Shown here: in pieces, positions 35,701 to 49,078 of the stretch
Layout of the letters: every line of letters begins with the position of its first letter
Position numbering within the stretch: the stretch's first letter is position 1
NCBI GenBank assembly: GCA_023238725.1
Contig: CM041548.1
Span: forward strand, 19,241,752 to 19,305,751
From: Scortum barcoo
Taxonomy: Eukaryota; Chordata; Actinopteri; Centrarchiformes; Terapontidae
Reading direction: 5' to 3'
Length of the DNA stretch: 64,000 nt
Translations under genes and position numbers: made by a program
The notes under the pieces: generated by a model
What the model was told of the DNA's origin: nothing
Database searches by the model: none
Seen by the model: the letters and a program-made list of their open reading frames with translations, nothing else

Positions 35701-36321
35701 CAATAGTCTTACTTACAGCTATAGTTAAGATATCTTTTCAGTCATTTTTCTGTACATTTGGGGGGGAAAAAGAGGGGAAAAGTTTTTGGCATCTCCAGTA
35801 TAAGATATAAATTCCCAGTTTTATTATATTGCAAAATGATTATTTTTGTGTTTGACTCTTGAAAGACATAACACTGTAGGCACATACACTGGGAGGGATT
35901 TTTTCACGATTTCCTGATATTATGTAGACTAAACAATTAATTGAGAAATTATTCAGCAGATTAATGAATAAAAATTTAGTTCCAACTCAAGTCATTTCTT
36001 TGTGTAAAGAAGTTGGATTATGACTAAGAACTACACTCAAATGGACTGAGAAAGAGACCATGTTTGTCTTTTTCATTTTGTTTGATTGTTGTGCAGTTTT
36101 AAGCTTAGTTTAGTTTTGTACACACACACATTGTAAAAACAGAAAAACCTCAGGTCCACAGAAAACTGCCTTAATAACAAATACTGATCGTTCTTTTATC
36201 TACTTTATCGCTGGTTTCTCACTTTGAGCCTGTTTTATTTTAGGAGAACGCCAGTAAAAAGCAGATGAACAGCCAGTTCCCCACTCCTCCTAACAGCACA
36301 GAGAAACCCTGCACACACTGA
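32745..36321 (+). CDS. ccne2: G1/S-specific cyclin E2
   Basis: Eleven coding exons give 377 codons (human CCNE2: 404): 32745-32758, 32921-32978, 33092-33142, 33416-33564, 33710-33845, 34171-34317, 34489-34584, 34674-34808, 35051-35162, 35353-35510, 36244-36321. The start, MTRRSGRLQKR, matches the short basic cyclin E2 N-terminus (MSRRSSRLQ). The cyclin box holds MRSILLDWLIEV (residues 126-137), whose MRxIL part is the substrate-docking hydrophobic patch, and FYLAQDYFDRFML downstream. EDRHNIQTHT near the C-terminus is cyclin E-specific. The tail ends TPPNSTEKP: Thr366-Pro-Pro-x-Ser370 is the Fbw7 phosphodegron. It activates CDK2 in the nucleus for S-phase entry. The short N-terminus and the tail ending STEKP fit CCNE2 better than CCNE1. 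Linkage to ints8 and dpy19l4 agrees. Confidence 0.95.
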
Positions 36322-36912
36322 CCTACAAGAGGAAGACTCTGAAGTCAGTGTGAGTTTGTGTCCCACCAACTAAAGACAGTCCTGTTCACTGGAGACGGCT
36401 CCGAGACAGTGTGGGGGATTAAAGGCTTCTGTAAACAGGAAATCTGAGCCTGGACAGAAGTTTTTCATGCCCGCTGATGTGAAATTTGTCTCTGAATACA
36501 TAATCCAGGATGATGCGCCGAATTTTAAAGACTCTTAAATCTCAGCCTAAGCTTTGCTTGATTTAAATTGAGTGATTTAATTGAGGGGAAAAAAAGTTTG
36601 CTGTAATTTCTAGGAAATGATGTATTACTGAAAGTGATGTGCAATTGTTTACCTTTTGTAGCATATTAAATATGTAATTTCAGATCAAATCTTTTAAACA
36701 CTGCGTCAGGGTCAGCTGAAAAATGTCTAGTTTTGTTTTTAATTGAGCGTACTGAACTCTCTGAAGTGAGAAAGATAACTCATGAATCCTGTTAGTGTTT
36801 CTCAGTTATCTTTACCAAAATGTTGTAACGAAACTATTGTTCGTATCTCAGGGCATTATTTTTTTTCAATGATTACAAGTGTACAAATAAGCAGCTGTAT
36901 TTATTTAGAAGT

Positions 36913-36918
36913 TTATTT
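36913..36918 (-). terminator. ints8 poly(A) signal AATAAA (as TTTATT on plus)
   Basis: It is 66 bases beyond the ints8 stop at 36984, giving a very short 3' UTR. A second TTTATT lies at about 36899-36904. The signal lies past the opposing ccne2 signal, so the two mature transcripts overlap by several tens of bases. Confidence 0.55.
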
Positions 36919-36929
36919 TCTACCATAAA

Positions 36930-36935
36930 ATAAAA
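36930..36935 (+). terminator. ccne2 poly(A) signal AATAAA
   Basis: The AATAAA lies 609 bases after the ccne2 stop. Cleavage 10-30 bases later would fall at about 36945-36965, antisense to the ints8 3' UTR. Confidence 0.6.
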
Positions 36936-36983
36936 TATACACTCCCAACCCCCCAGAAGTCTTGACAGTGGTTCTTGTGTCTC

Positions 36984-39900
36984 CTAGAAATACAGTTTGG
37001 CCATCGCCTGCAGGAATCTTTTTTTTCTTTTCTGTGCAGCCAGCTGCAGCACTTCCTCCGGGTTACTGGTGTTGAGCTCCGACTGTCCGATTGCTTTTAT
37101 CTGAGGAGAAACAAAATCAGGAAACCGATGCAGCTGTTTGCAGACTTGATTTGAAAAGTAGATTTAGATGTCTGCACATAAACCCTGTTTTAACATTTTA
37201 AGACTCAGTTTAAAGAGGAATCAAACTGTTGGAATAAAATCATGAAACAAAGAAAAAAGATGGTTTAAATACAAAACAGACATCTAAAATGCTTTTAATC
37301 AATTTCAATCATGTTTTAATCTGGATGTGTTTTAAGAGTAAACACCAAATTAATGCTTACTGGGCTGCTTTCATGTTGTGAACATTTAAAACTGAATTTG
37401 AGAAAGTAAAGGGACTGAATGTTTCTGTAAAAGCTTAGAAGATAAAATAAATCTTTAAAAGTCAGGGAGACTCTGAAAAATGCATTTTCATAACGCTGAA
37501 AATACTTTGTCCTTGCCATTGTCATTTGCTATCAAGAAGATGCAAAAACAGGTTATTAACTGAAGGTTTAAACTTCTTACCGCTATTTGTCTCTTCTCAG
37601 CCTCTCCTCGTTTGTGGTGAATATCTGAACACCGTCAAGGAAGAAAAGAAATGACTAGGCAGTGGTTAATCATGTTTCTCTAAGAGTTGTAGTATAAAAA
37701 GGGCCCTAAAAGATTAAGCTCAACAAAATGATTTAAAGGAGAATTAACAGTATCTGAAGGTGTTTCTCTGCCATAACAAAGGATACGAGTTAGGAATTCC
37801 AGGATGGTGACGTCCCAGATGTAGTCGTAAAATGAGTCCATGGCGTCGTGACTGTGGCGACAGAAGATGTCAGAGATGTTAATAAAAGCGCAGCTGGTCA
37901 TCAGTGTTGGGTGTGTGACGTCGAGCTTTACCTGTTCTGTTCCTGGAGAGCTTTAAACGCCGTCATGTAGTCGACCTCTCGGAGAAACTGACAGAGAACA
38001 GCAACCTAATGAGGACGGAAAACAACCGAGGTTAAACACAATCACATGCTAAAACACTTAAATTTGTACTTTAGTACTGTATTCTGTAGAAAATGAAGAT
38101 TTAACATGAAACTGAAAGTGTACTAAAGCCTGACAGGTATTATTCAAACACACCAGGACACCGGTCTCATACTTTGACATTTTCAGAACACGGCTTTGTG
38201 ATTAACAGGTGCAGTTAATACAAAAAAGGGTAAGTGGATTGACCTCTGACCTGTGTGTGGCAGTTAATCATTGAACAGCACTTGATCATCCTCTTCAGGA
38301 CCTGAAAAACAACAGTCTGTTATTAGAGGATCGAGTCATTGTAATGTCACTTAGTCCATAGTTGACTGAAACTGCAATTCACAATGACTACAGTATGTTA
38401 GTTGTAGTATTTTCTAATTATTTAACTGTAGAAACAAATTTTAAATTGCTTTATTGCTTTCATTGGATGATTTTTCTGTGTGATCGACCTGGTCAGTGTA
38501 GACGTCGGGGGGAACAGCTTTGGTGAAGTAGTCCGAGCACACGGCTCCGGCCTGGAGGTAAAGGTTCAGCGCAGCAGAGTACTGATTAGTCACTGCGAAC
38601 AGAGAGAGGCAAACAAGAGGGATTAAGTCAGACACCTAATGACTAATTTACTTTACTTCTGTGACTCATGCCCTTTCTGATGTAAGTGCCACTCATCTGG
38701 TTCTCCGGAAACAGAAACAAAGATTTGCTATTTAAAAACAAGTTTTCTTAAATTCTCAAACTAAATTCACTTAAGAAATATTTTCTGAAACTGAGGCTTT
38801 AGCAGCATTAAAGCCTCCATAGCTGACATTTTCTTACCAAAGTAGATATCGGCCTGTGTGATGAGCCACGACTGGTTGTTAGGATTCAGAGTGAGAGCGT
38901 AGGACACCAGCTCTTTGACCGTCACAGCCACAGCTTCAACATCTACTGCCTGGATGCTGCTCACACACACACACACACGGCACATTTAGTGGCTTTGTTT
39001 GAGCCAAATCTTTAACATTTCATTGAGAAAAAGAGAAGTGTTCTTACTTTGGAAGAGTAGATGGCCAGATGGAGAGGTGCTCTGCTGTCACTTCATTTAC
39101 AATATCATCCTAAATAGAGAGAAAAAACATTCAGTTTCCTCTGAGAGGATGACAAAATTCAACAATTTAACAAATTTGAGACGTACCCGCACAATGCTGT
39201 GGAGCCTCACAAACAGAGAGATGAGGGTCGTCAGCACCAATGGCTCCTGTGAGAAATAAGATGAAGCTTGTTACCTTTAAATCAACAGCACCCCATAGAG
39301 TGAAAGTTTAATATAAATGTGCTCAAGTTAAATGAATACTTACTCTAAGTTTCTTGATGAAAGTGATGAATTTGCTCCTAAAAAGGTTGTACAACAAACA
39401 CCAGAATGAGCATGACTCTTTCAACCTGTGTATTCTTATTTACAGCATTTAACTGTAATCACATTGAAGCCTTCAGTGGTAGGCGTGTTTGTGGCGTACC
39501 GGTACATGATGCCCATTGAAGACTCTCTGTGTTTGATGAGGCCCACCCTGCCGTCGTTGTTCCTCTTGTGCTGGATGGAGACGCTGCAGATCTGCACCAC
39601 CACGTCCCACAGCTCCTTGGCGGTGCGCCGACTCTCTTTAGGACCCGGGAGCTCTTTGCATGTTGAAGCCAGAAGCTGACCGAGCTATCAGGAGGAAACA
39701 GAGGCCACAAGTTTCACAAGAGAAAACCACAGAGGTACTTCCAAACATCCCGGACCAGGTCGCGGGTCCATAACACTCTGTGATAAAACGTACAGGTTTG
39801 GCAACATTCAGAGCTCCATGAGAGTTTAAAACAAAAAGGCAGAGCATGTGGGGAACATGTGTATAAAAAGATGCACTATCAGGAAGTTTATTGTTGTATA

Positions 39901-42900
39901 AAACTTCTGGTAAAAGGCATTAAATGGAACTTTGAGTTTATCTTTCAATATCTGATTCACACAGCTTAAATCTGCCATAACTTTTTTTTGGCCACTTGGG
40001 GGCATCACAAGAGGCTGCATGCAAAACATCAACACCTTACCTTGATGTATGGGTTGTTCATGACCAGAGCTGGTGGCACCTGCAGAGTCAGGTAATCGTT
40101 CTCCCTCCAGTTCAGCATGAAGGCGACACACTCCTCTCCCACCACCTGTCGCAGAGGCAGATCTGGAGACAAAGACAAGGACGACCTCTGATTTAGAGCG
40201 TCTGAAAAGTACGTGCTGTGATGGTCCTTAAACGTATGACACAATCTTGTTACAATGCAGCCCAGCTTCACAGATTTCAACATATCACAGGTAGATAAAG
40301 ACCTGGAAGATCCATCCACTCACCGTGAATCCTCATCTCCAGGTATCCTCTGACCCTGCTGACCAGGTCGGGGGGAGGTCGCTCTTTGCTGCCCTCGGAC
40401 GCCATCGTCTCGTGCGCCCGGACCTCCAGCAGCAGCATCTCGTTCAGCATCACCTGCCTCAGCTTCGGGGAGAACTCGGTAACAAGCTCCAGACAGGCTG
40501 AGAAGAGCTGCCGTGCATGAGCAAAGTCCTGAGAGAACGGGAAAACATTTTTAATTATAATGGATTCTCAAAGTTTAAGTTTCCACTTGTACCATCAGGG
40601 GTTTGAGGGTTTAACTGTTCCTGGCTATGCTGTACTTTTAATAAAGTTTATTCTACCTTTTGGATCTAATGGAATAAAGTAGTTGGTCTGCAGAAAACCA
40701 ATGAGTAACTCAGAGCACTGATCATGTAAACACACCTTTATCGATATGCAGTGGAGTCCTTTGGCCATGAGGATGTAAACCAGGTCCTTTGTCAGGTTGT
40801 CTTTAATGCCGAGGATCACATTAATGTAGTCAGGAGGCACTTCCCACTGTACACACAGGAGTGGTATTTTAATTATTTCACTGCATGTTTCCTTATATCT
40901 TAAAATACTTTATATCACATTTTACACAGCATGTTAAATTTTATGTGTGAATTTCAGTGAGTTTCAGTTTTTATACTGTAATTTTCTCTTATTATAAATC
41001 CTTAATGCTTTTGATAGCAACACAGCTTTCGCTTCCAGTGTAGGTTGGTTGACCTCTGACCTTACTGTTGACCCTCCAGAAGGGTCGCTCGGCCATGCCG
41101 TGGAGTTCGATGAGGATCTGTCTGATCCTGCGCGGCTCCAATGAGAGGATGAGCTGCTGCTCCAGCTGCCCAATGTTCACACTTGCTGACGCTGTGGAGG
41201 GATGAACCAACACGCATCAAGCCACAGACTCAAACATAACACTGAGCATTTTCTGTGCATTATCCAGCAGTCTGACAGACAACAAACAGATAAACTGCAT
41301 GTCACTGAACAGCATGAATGAGAAAATCTCAGTGTGGTACCTGGAATGTCATAGAAAGAAGGCAGAGGCTTGGCGCTGAGGTTGATTGTGGCCGATCTCT
41401 TCCTCATCTGCTCCACCAGGATCTTTCTCTCATCTTCCTTTAACAGCTCCATGAAGAGCTTATGAGACGACACCAAAAACAGCAGAGGCAGCTCCTCCAA
41501 ACTTTCACACAAAGACCTGCAAGATGAATAGTCTCATTTTAAGATGATTTAACAATTAGGGTAACAGTTTATTGTCAAATCTGTGCTGTTTAGTTAAAAG
41601 CTCACGTGCACTGTAGCCAGAGTAGATTCAGCTATTTCTTTAGACTAAATCAAGGTTTTATTGTCTCATTAGCTTGAACATTTGTGTGGAATAATACCAG
41701 AACCTCTTCTACATTTGTTGTTCTTTACTCTGCCGTCACTCACTTCATGAAATTGGCCATGTTTCTTCTGGATGTCTCAGACGGACGCTCCTTTTCCAAA
41801 GAAAGCGTGCACACCTGCAGGACAAAGAGAATTGGACTAAAATGTGCAGTAGCTTTTAAATCAGGTCAGTCTCAGTTACACACTGAACCTCTCAAACCTC
41901 AGCACAGCCTGAGAATTATTTCCTATAAACCATGTCTGTTAGTTTTTATTATGAAAATACATTCTTTAACTTGATGATGTTCAATAAACTCACAAAAACC
42001 TTTCCATAGTCAGCAGGCTCTATTCTTCAGTTGTGACAAGGGATTGTACTATGTCTAATGATGCCTAAATGCATTAGTTAAGGTAATTTAAGCTTTATTC
42101 AATAGTGAATATCAGAGAGTGAAGGAAAGGCAGATGCAGACTTAAATATGAGACATTCACTGTACATTTACAGTTGAAGCTCTGAGATGTTCCTATCATG
42201 AATTCCCCCCTTGTGAGAATCATTACATAAGAAGCTGAATACCTCTAAAATGAAGTCCACCATCCTTTTACTGGGCTTGAGCAGAAGCTGCTGGAAACGC
42301 ACACTGAGCACTTCTCCTTCCAAAGCGTCTCGGACAGCGTTGCAAACACAGATCTTGTGGCAAACGTCATCCAGGCCCGACTCCCTGCATAGTGTTAGAA
42401 ATGGGTTGTTAGCTAATCGTTTGTGGACGTGCAGATTTTAAAATAGAAATTAAGCTAGACTGTCTGCACTGTCTGTAGGCTTTGCCACACTGCAAACTAT
42501 TATGTTTGAATTGGTTTTCATTGGATTGTGGTCTCACCCTTGTTGGACTTTGTACTGGAACTCCCTGAGAAGAGACCGTCTAAAGTGGTTTGGCATACTG
42601 CGGGACACGTTGTCTTTGATGAAGACTTCAATGACGGCCTGTCAGAGAGGACGAGGAATTTATGGACAAGCTTTACATTTCAGTCGTTTTTATGTAATAT
42701 ACATGGTTTAACTGACATTATAATTCTTGTTAATGCCACTTTACATAGTCCCCAGGTGTATTTTTTTAAAACAAATGCTGACCTGGTAGTTGTGCGCCCG
42801 GATCAGGGTGTCGATCTGATCGTAGGGTGTGGTCTGGGAGTCTGAGGGGTCACAGTCTTCAGTCAAAGCTTTGCAGGCGTTCCAGTAGCCAGCCAGACGC

Positions 42901-45295
42901 TTCTCATCCAGGTGAACATGGACAGTCAAATCCAGCTGAAAAATATAAAGACATGACTTTCTTGGAGGGAAACAGTTTTACTCATCGCATTGTGACTTAA
43001 TGTCTGCAAAAAAAAGGAGGAAATACCTTCTTTAACAGTTCCTTTGTCTGCCTGAAGTGATCCCGTGCTTTCTTATAGGTTGGCTGGTCTGTACAGCCTT
43101 GTTGGAAGAAAATGCCTCCAAGATCATAATGCACCTGAAACACACAATTCAAATTACACCCATGTAGCTCAGTCAATTAACCACAAACAGACATTCAGCT
43201 CCAATTAGTTTTCTCCACATTTAATATGCAAACTTTTATAGCAAAAACGTGTTTGTATACACTATTTGTTGTTGTCTGCATTCAGAAGCCCAAAGAAAAG
43301 CCCAGTAAAACAGCACCGTGTTGTCCACAAACCTGACAGTGCAGCTCATCGGCACTGATGCGAAGCCCTGCGGTCGAGGACTCCGTCTCCCCGTTGGCAG
43401 CGGCATCAGCAGCCAGCAGATCGAGAGTCCTCAGGGTGTGAACGTAGAAATCTTTCTTCAGCTGCAGAGCTCCCTCTAGGACACTGATGGAGTCGTACGC
43501 CTGCTCTTTCAGCTGAGATCATGATGTCATATGAGAAGAAGGTATTTCATTTAACCAACCACATAATGCCTCGAACAGTGGACAGGGACATTACCGGAAA
43601 AGTCAAACAACAACAAAAAAATCTAAATTATCTGGTATATTGAAAACGTGGATAATGTGTTTAATTAAAATCAGCAATAATCATGATTTAAAAAAAATAA
43701 TAGCTCACCACAGTAAGGATATTTTCGGTCATCTCTTTCTCCTGCTGCACAATGCTTAACCTGAGAGAGGCCGCAAGACATAACTCAGTGTCATCTTCCC
43801 ATTAAAACTGAGCATTTGTTCTTTTTAACTGCTTGTGCAACTACTCCTGGGTGTTTCGATTTGTACGTTTCAGATAAGTAAATTAAGCTTGTTACAAATC
43901 AGAAGGTGATAACAGGACAGGAGAAGGAGAGTTTACATGTTCATCTGGTGAGGACCCGGTTTGGTCTGTTTCTCTGGAAAGCTGCTCAGCACGATGGTTC
44001 TGATGGCCCTTTGAAAGACATACAAAGAGGATGTGTTCTAATTAAGCAGCTTCTTCCTTTCATCTACATTTAGGTTTTGTGACTGATGTAAATCAAATAG
44101 CTAAAAATCAATAAATGCTCAGGTGCACTCACTGAGTTCATTTCAAAGTTGTAGTCATTCACTCTGAACAGTAAATTAGTTATTTAAAACACCAACCACA
44201 GTGAAGTAGCCGGCCTGTCTTACTACATCACTTACTACGTTTAACTTCAGAGAGCTCTGTGTGTTTTCCTCATGGATCTAACTCACCAGCGGTTGTATAT
44301 GACGACAGCCATGGCTGTGGTAGGAGGCAGCGTGGACAGGTCCAGGTCCACATGTTTCACCCCCGCGGGCACTTTGCTCACACACAGGAGCTCGTTCAGT
44401 AACATATTTAAAACTGGAATGGTCAAGCTGGCAGGGAAGAGTGATAAAGCATTACATGATGCAATCTGTATCATTATAAGAGCCAGAAGTGCAGAGATAT
44501 TTTCAAATCTGCTTTGCTGGCAACTTCATAATCATGTCACTTTTTTTAGGTGATTAGGCAGTTACACTTCCAAAATGGTGGAATATTACATTTGCTTAAT
44601 TTAAAAGGTCAACATAACAGAAATCCTTTGGCATGACTGCAACCTAAAATTACAGACATAAAATGAAGTGAAGGATTGCATCATCTACAAGATATCACAT
44701 CTCTAGTCTTATAACCACTGAAGTTACTTTGAATTAAATACAAGGCGGGCAAGCTTAAAAAAAGAGACTTTGAAAAGTTATAGACCTCTCCTGTATTTCA
44801 CACACCCTTTCTCCAGAGCATCCAGATCCCACTTCATGTGTGCAGCCACTTTCAGAGCCAGCAGCTTCAGGGTGCGGTTCCTGCGGTTGTCTGCTGGAGG
44901 CTGCACTTGATTCTGCTCGTTCACAGAAGGCTTGGACGCCTGCTCAAGGAACTGGATGATCAGCTGCACTGGTGTCGGGTCTGTGGAAACATACATGGAC
45001 ATATATATATTACATATAAGCACACAGTCCATTTATTTGAGTCCACATTTATTCAAGAAGAATCAGTATGATTGAACTATCCGTCATGTTTTGTTCTATA
45101 ACTTGGTTATTACAAATCTACCACAAAACACTGCATTATAATGTCAGTAATACTGAGCTGACCTGGGTTTGACTTCTGCAGGTGTTTCTCCAGGAGACTG
45201 CCATCCAGGAGGAACTCAAACCAGGAGGTCTGAAGAGGCGTGCTGGGCCGGCTGCTGGTCACAGCAGCTACCCGATCCACCGCCTCCACACTCAT
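36984..45295 (-). CDS. ints8: Integrator complex subunit 8 (one-base frame break in one exon)
   Basis: Twenty-seven coding exons: 45163-45295, 44806-44980, 44287-44427, 43937-44008, 43709-43760, 43333-43512, 43027-43134, 42783-42935, 42538-42638, 42243-42384, 41744-41814, 41341-41516, 41061-41191, 40736-40846, 40324-40528, 40041-40162, 39500-39684, 39344-39378, 39187-39246, 39048-39109, 38838-38956, 38489-38592, 38251-38301, 37932-38005, 37787-37851, 37581-37624, 36984-37100. With one base removed from 39344-39378 the sum is exactly 995 codons plus stop, the human length. The start MSVEAVDR matches human. WFEF at residues 25-28 is the motif needed to recruit PP2A to Integrator. NPNNQSWLITQADIY and SHDAMDSFYDYIWDV are near-identical to human; the C-terminus is QAMAKLYF. 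Integrator acts on RNA polymerase II at promoters and snRNA genes. As written, the AAAA at 39360-39363 shifts the frame and gives a stop within that exon; see findings. Confidence 0.95.
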
Positions 45296-45635
45296 CCTGC
45301 CCTGGTCGAACAAAGACAAAGACGTGAAAATGTGTCTCATTTCTGAACATATCACAGTGAAAAGTGTTTAGCTTACATTTCATTACATTGCAGAGGCAAA
45401 TATTTATACGTCACTACATTCATTCCACACCTAAAATGACCATTTCTTACACAGCAAGACTTTACTTTCAAAACATCGAACTTTAAATAAAATAAAACAC
45501 ATTTTCAATCAGCTTATTGAGTCATTTCAGTCCTTAACTGATCACCATCTCGTGTTATATTGTAATGCCAATATTTCAAGCTTTTTAAACGCAAGTCTGT
45601 TTCAAGTGTTTTCTCAAATACATACTTAGAATATA

Positions 45636-45656
45636 ACAACAACAACAACAACAATA
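45636..45656. repeat. (AAC)n short tandem repeat
   Basis: About seven AAC units in the ints8 first intron. Confidence 0.85.
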
Positions 45657-46334
45657 TAGTTGTAGTGTGTAACTGCATTATCTTTCTATCTTTGTTTCAA
45701 GCTACAGAAATATCTTTCTAGAGCATTTTTAAGTTGATTTAAATTAGAAATAAAATATATCCTCACTGCAATGACAGATTTTTTTTCTTGCTGTAAAATC
45801 AGGTTTGCTGGACTCAGTCATATCTTGCGTAGAATAAAAAAATATCAAATCCTTTTACTCAAGTAAAGGATTTGTCAAGAAGTGCTGAAAACTGCATTAC
45901 AATATATTAGATACATTTGTGTGCTTGTACATGAGTTAAGTTGTTAATTACAGAGCTATTATTTCTGAATTGCCTTGTTTACACTATAATCTTTATCATT
46001 TACTGTCTATAAAGTGTTTACAGACGCATATTTAGTATAAAACATCCAGTAAATGCTAATTTTAGGCTTTTTAAGAAGCTGTTAATGGGTTTGATTTCTG
46101 GAATGGCTGAAAGAGGTTTAATATTCTTGACGTGTAGTGCCGAGTGGGCGGGGTTTTCCGTTTATCGGCGTGAGGAGCGTGACTCCGATCGAACCTCGGT
46201 TACTCGGGGCTGACAATATCTTAAATCAAGCGCTCCCTCTCCGCCAGCTCACCGTTGTATGCTGTTTTTAGCTAATATTGAAGCTAACTGGCTGAACAGA
46301 AACAGCCTGCACACACTGAGACGGATCGTCTTAC

Positions 46335-46480
46335 CTTAACAGGCCAAAATGAACAAGTAGAGAATATCTGAGGTAAATATGCTAAAAAACAAGCTTTTAT
46401 TTTAGCCTTGGAGGAGCTTCACGGACTGTTTCTCACATAATTCATTCTGCGCTTCGCCGTCACTCCGCCGTGTTTCCGGT
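46335..46480 (-). promoter_or_regulatory. ints8: ints8 promoter and noncoding first exon (extent approximate)
   Basis: A consensus donor (TTAAG|GTAAGA) at 46333-46334 on the minus strand ends a noncoding exon that would splice to the acceptor just above 45301, six bases before the ATG. Upstream the DNA is CpG-rich and carries ACCGGAA (complement of 46474-46480), an ETS/GABPA-type site common in TATA-less housekeeping promoters. No TATA box is visible. Confidence 0.5.
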
Positions 46481-46594
46481 TCCGCTTCGTTGCCAGGGAG
46501 ACACACAGTGCGCCATACTTGCGCATATTTATAGTTTTTACCTCAAAAATAATGTTTTTAACTTTAATTATATGCGTGTTATTTAACGTTATAT

Positions 46595-46995
46595 ATGACC
46601 AGAGGACAAAAGTAACTAAGTATATTTACTGCACTTAAGTACAATATTGAGATACTTGTACTTTGAGTATTTCACTTTTCTGCTTCTACTTCACTGACTT
46701 CATTTCAGAGAGATTTAATACTGTACTATTTTCTTTTATTTTAATGTCAGTAATTAACTATTTTAATGAAAATCTCTGGTTTTAAGTATTTTCTCTATTG
46801 TTATTATTATTATTTTATAATTTATTATTATTGTATTCCTTTCTAGAGCATTTTAAAGTTGATGTAAGTAAAAAAACAAAACAAAAACTTTTACTTTTAA
46901 TCAAGTGTTTTTATAGTGTGGTATTTGTATTTTTACTTTACTTAAAGGATCTAAATACTTCATCCACAACTGAATGCTGCATTAAAAATGTACTT
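46595..46995. mobile_element. Degenerate 'AAGTA' MITE copy
   Basis: Words 'gtaactaagtatatttactg', 'cttaagtacaatattgagat', 'tttacttaaaggatctaaat' and 'acttcatcca' belong to the family seen at 5520, 55860 and 60475. It lies immediately upstream of the ints8 promoter. Confidence 0.65.
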
Positions 46996-48319
46996 AAAAA
47001 CTGGAATATAAATTAGTTATTTCCATGTGTGATGTACATGAAAGAAAGGAAGGAAACTGGATATTTCATTGTGTGTGGAGATTGAGAAATGTTTTTTTTA
47101 TGGGGAGTAAAAATGGAAAAACCTACATCAAAATGCTCCAATATAAAGCGTTAATGCCAAACATTAAAGGCCCCGCGCAGCTACACAGGTGTTCTCACTT
47201 TGTCTGGCTGATTAGACCTCTGATTGAGGTTGAGTGCAGCTGGTAGGAATGACATGAGGTTTAATATTCTTAGTACCAATAAAAATGATAAAAGGTGTAG
47301 CATTTCCCATCCAGTCATTTAATCACGCAATATAATGAAAAACACCTCTGCTTGCAGGTAAATGTAAAATGCGAAATCAAAATATGTCATACAAAATGCT
47401 CAAATTGAAAGAAAAATATGAGAACAATGCAAGAGGAAAAATTAACTTTTCAAGCTGCACAGCATATAAAACATAAGGTGTTAATTGACATTTAAAGCAA
47501 AACATGATAAACTGTAAATAATCAGTAGAGATCTGCTTTTTATTTACCAACTCATACGCACTTTTAATCACGATGAGTAATTCAATAAAACCTAATATTC
47601 ATTACATGGCCTTTTGCAGAGGAACAGTTATTGGTGAGACTCGCTTGATAGCACCGGAAGGGAAATTACCACCAAGATGACGACCGGATGATGGGAAGTG
47701 ATAAGTCTCAGACGTAGATAGAGGCGTGATAGATAAAGAGATGTCAGTCAGTCAGTTCCCACATCTCAAAATAAGGCATTTAGATGAAGAGGATGATGAA
47801 GACAAAGCAACAGAAACGAGCAGCTTCCTCGACCCTTTAAGGCTGAACGAGAGACGACTCAGTTCACAGATGTTTCTTTTGTCCCGCGTTGTTCAATCAA
47901 TATTTTGGATATAAAACACCTCCCGTTACCACAGGCAACGCTGTGTACTATACAGAGCTGCTCCATAACAAAACCACGGGTAAAAGGTGACACATTTAAA
48001 AAAAAAAACAGTCAGTCCATAGATATTCCACTGATGGTGTTTAAAGCAACTCTACACTTCATATCTGATATCACAAGGTGAGCTGCTGAGCTTCAGATAC
48101 ATTCACCGGCTGATGAAAAACTCCAGGGAATCATATTTATGAACTCTTAACTCACCCAAATGTACCCACATCACACTGTAGGCAGCTCAAAGACACAAAT
48201 CTCCCATTTAAGGTAAGCACGATGAGAAGCAGCAACCTTTTAAAGTACACAACACATACACTGCAAGATTATCCCAAGACAGAGAGGCGTAAAAATAAAA
48301 ATCAAAAGATGACAATATT
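46996..48319. other. Intergenic stretch between dpy19l4 3' end and ints8 5' end
   Basis: No gene supported. AT-rich, with a slightly GC-richer patch at 47640-47930 whose 62-codon plus-strand frame shows no features. Confidence 0.45.
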
Positions 48320-48680
48320 TGTTATGTCAATATAACAGCACAAATATTAATTATAGATGAATGGGCTTAAATTAGTCTGATCTGAAAAGCTGTACTTAGG
48401 CGACATTCACTATCTTAAATTAGCATGTTAATGTGCTGACATTTGTTAATTAGCGCAAAATAAAAAGCGGAGCTGAGGCTGATGGGAATGTCATGCAGGT
48501 GATTTGGTCATTAACCGAAGTGGTGGAGAAAATAAAAGTTCAGAGGAAAAGCCATGGGATCTTCAAAGTAATTGTGCTTCATCCTCTGAGAACTATGAGG
48601 ACTAATGTACATAGAAAATGTCACTGTAATCCATTCAATGGTTGTTAAGATGTTTCAGTCCGGACCATACTGGAGGACAG
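48320..48680 (-). mobile_element. Dispersed teleost repeat (copy 2, inverted)
   Basis: Reverse-strand relative of the repeat at 24785-25185: 'gaggaaaagccatgggatct', 'catcctctgagaactatgag' and 'tcagtccggacca' correspond to the complement of that family. Divergent; ends uncertain. Confidence 0.6.
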
Positions 48681-49078
48681 ACTCACTGACAGACAACCTT
48701 TGTCTCAAAATAATGAGGCTCTCTTTGTTTCAGCACAAAGTAAACACACAGACTTCACACTGCATCACAGTAACAGTGACAGTAACGCATGGCTTATAAA
48801 ACTACAGTACAGTGATAAATATGGCATACTTCAACAGGGACCTTTCATGTTGACTTAAATCAAACAACACGTAGGCCAACACCAGTACAATGTGCTCAGA
48901 TGATCCCAGTCCGTTTAAATTTGCATCTTCACCATTTACACCAGGAGGGAAACGGTGATAAGACATTTCTCTGGGCACACAAAGCAGCGCAGTCCTCCGT
49001 GTCACGCTGTGGATACGAGGTTAAACACTGAAGAGAGGCCGAGCCGGGCTCAGTAAAGTCTCAGTGGGGGAGCAGCTG

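Noticed and set aside
45296..45355. Upstream methionine (MICSEMRHIF...) as the ints8 start
   Set aside because: An acceptor lies six bases upstream of the human-like MSVEAVDR start, so the upstream codons are intronic.
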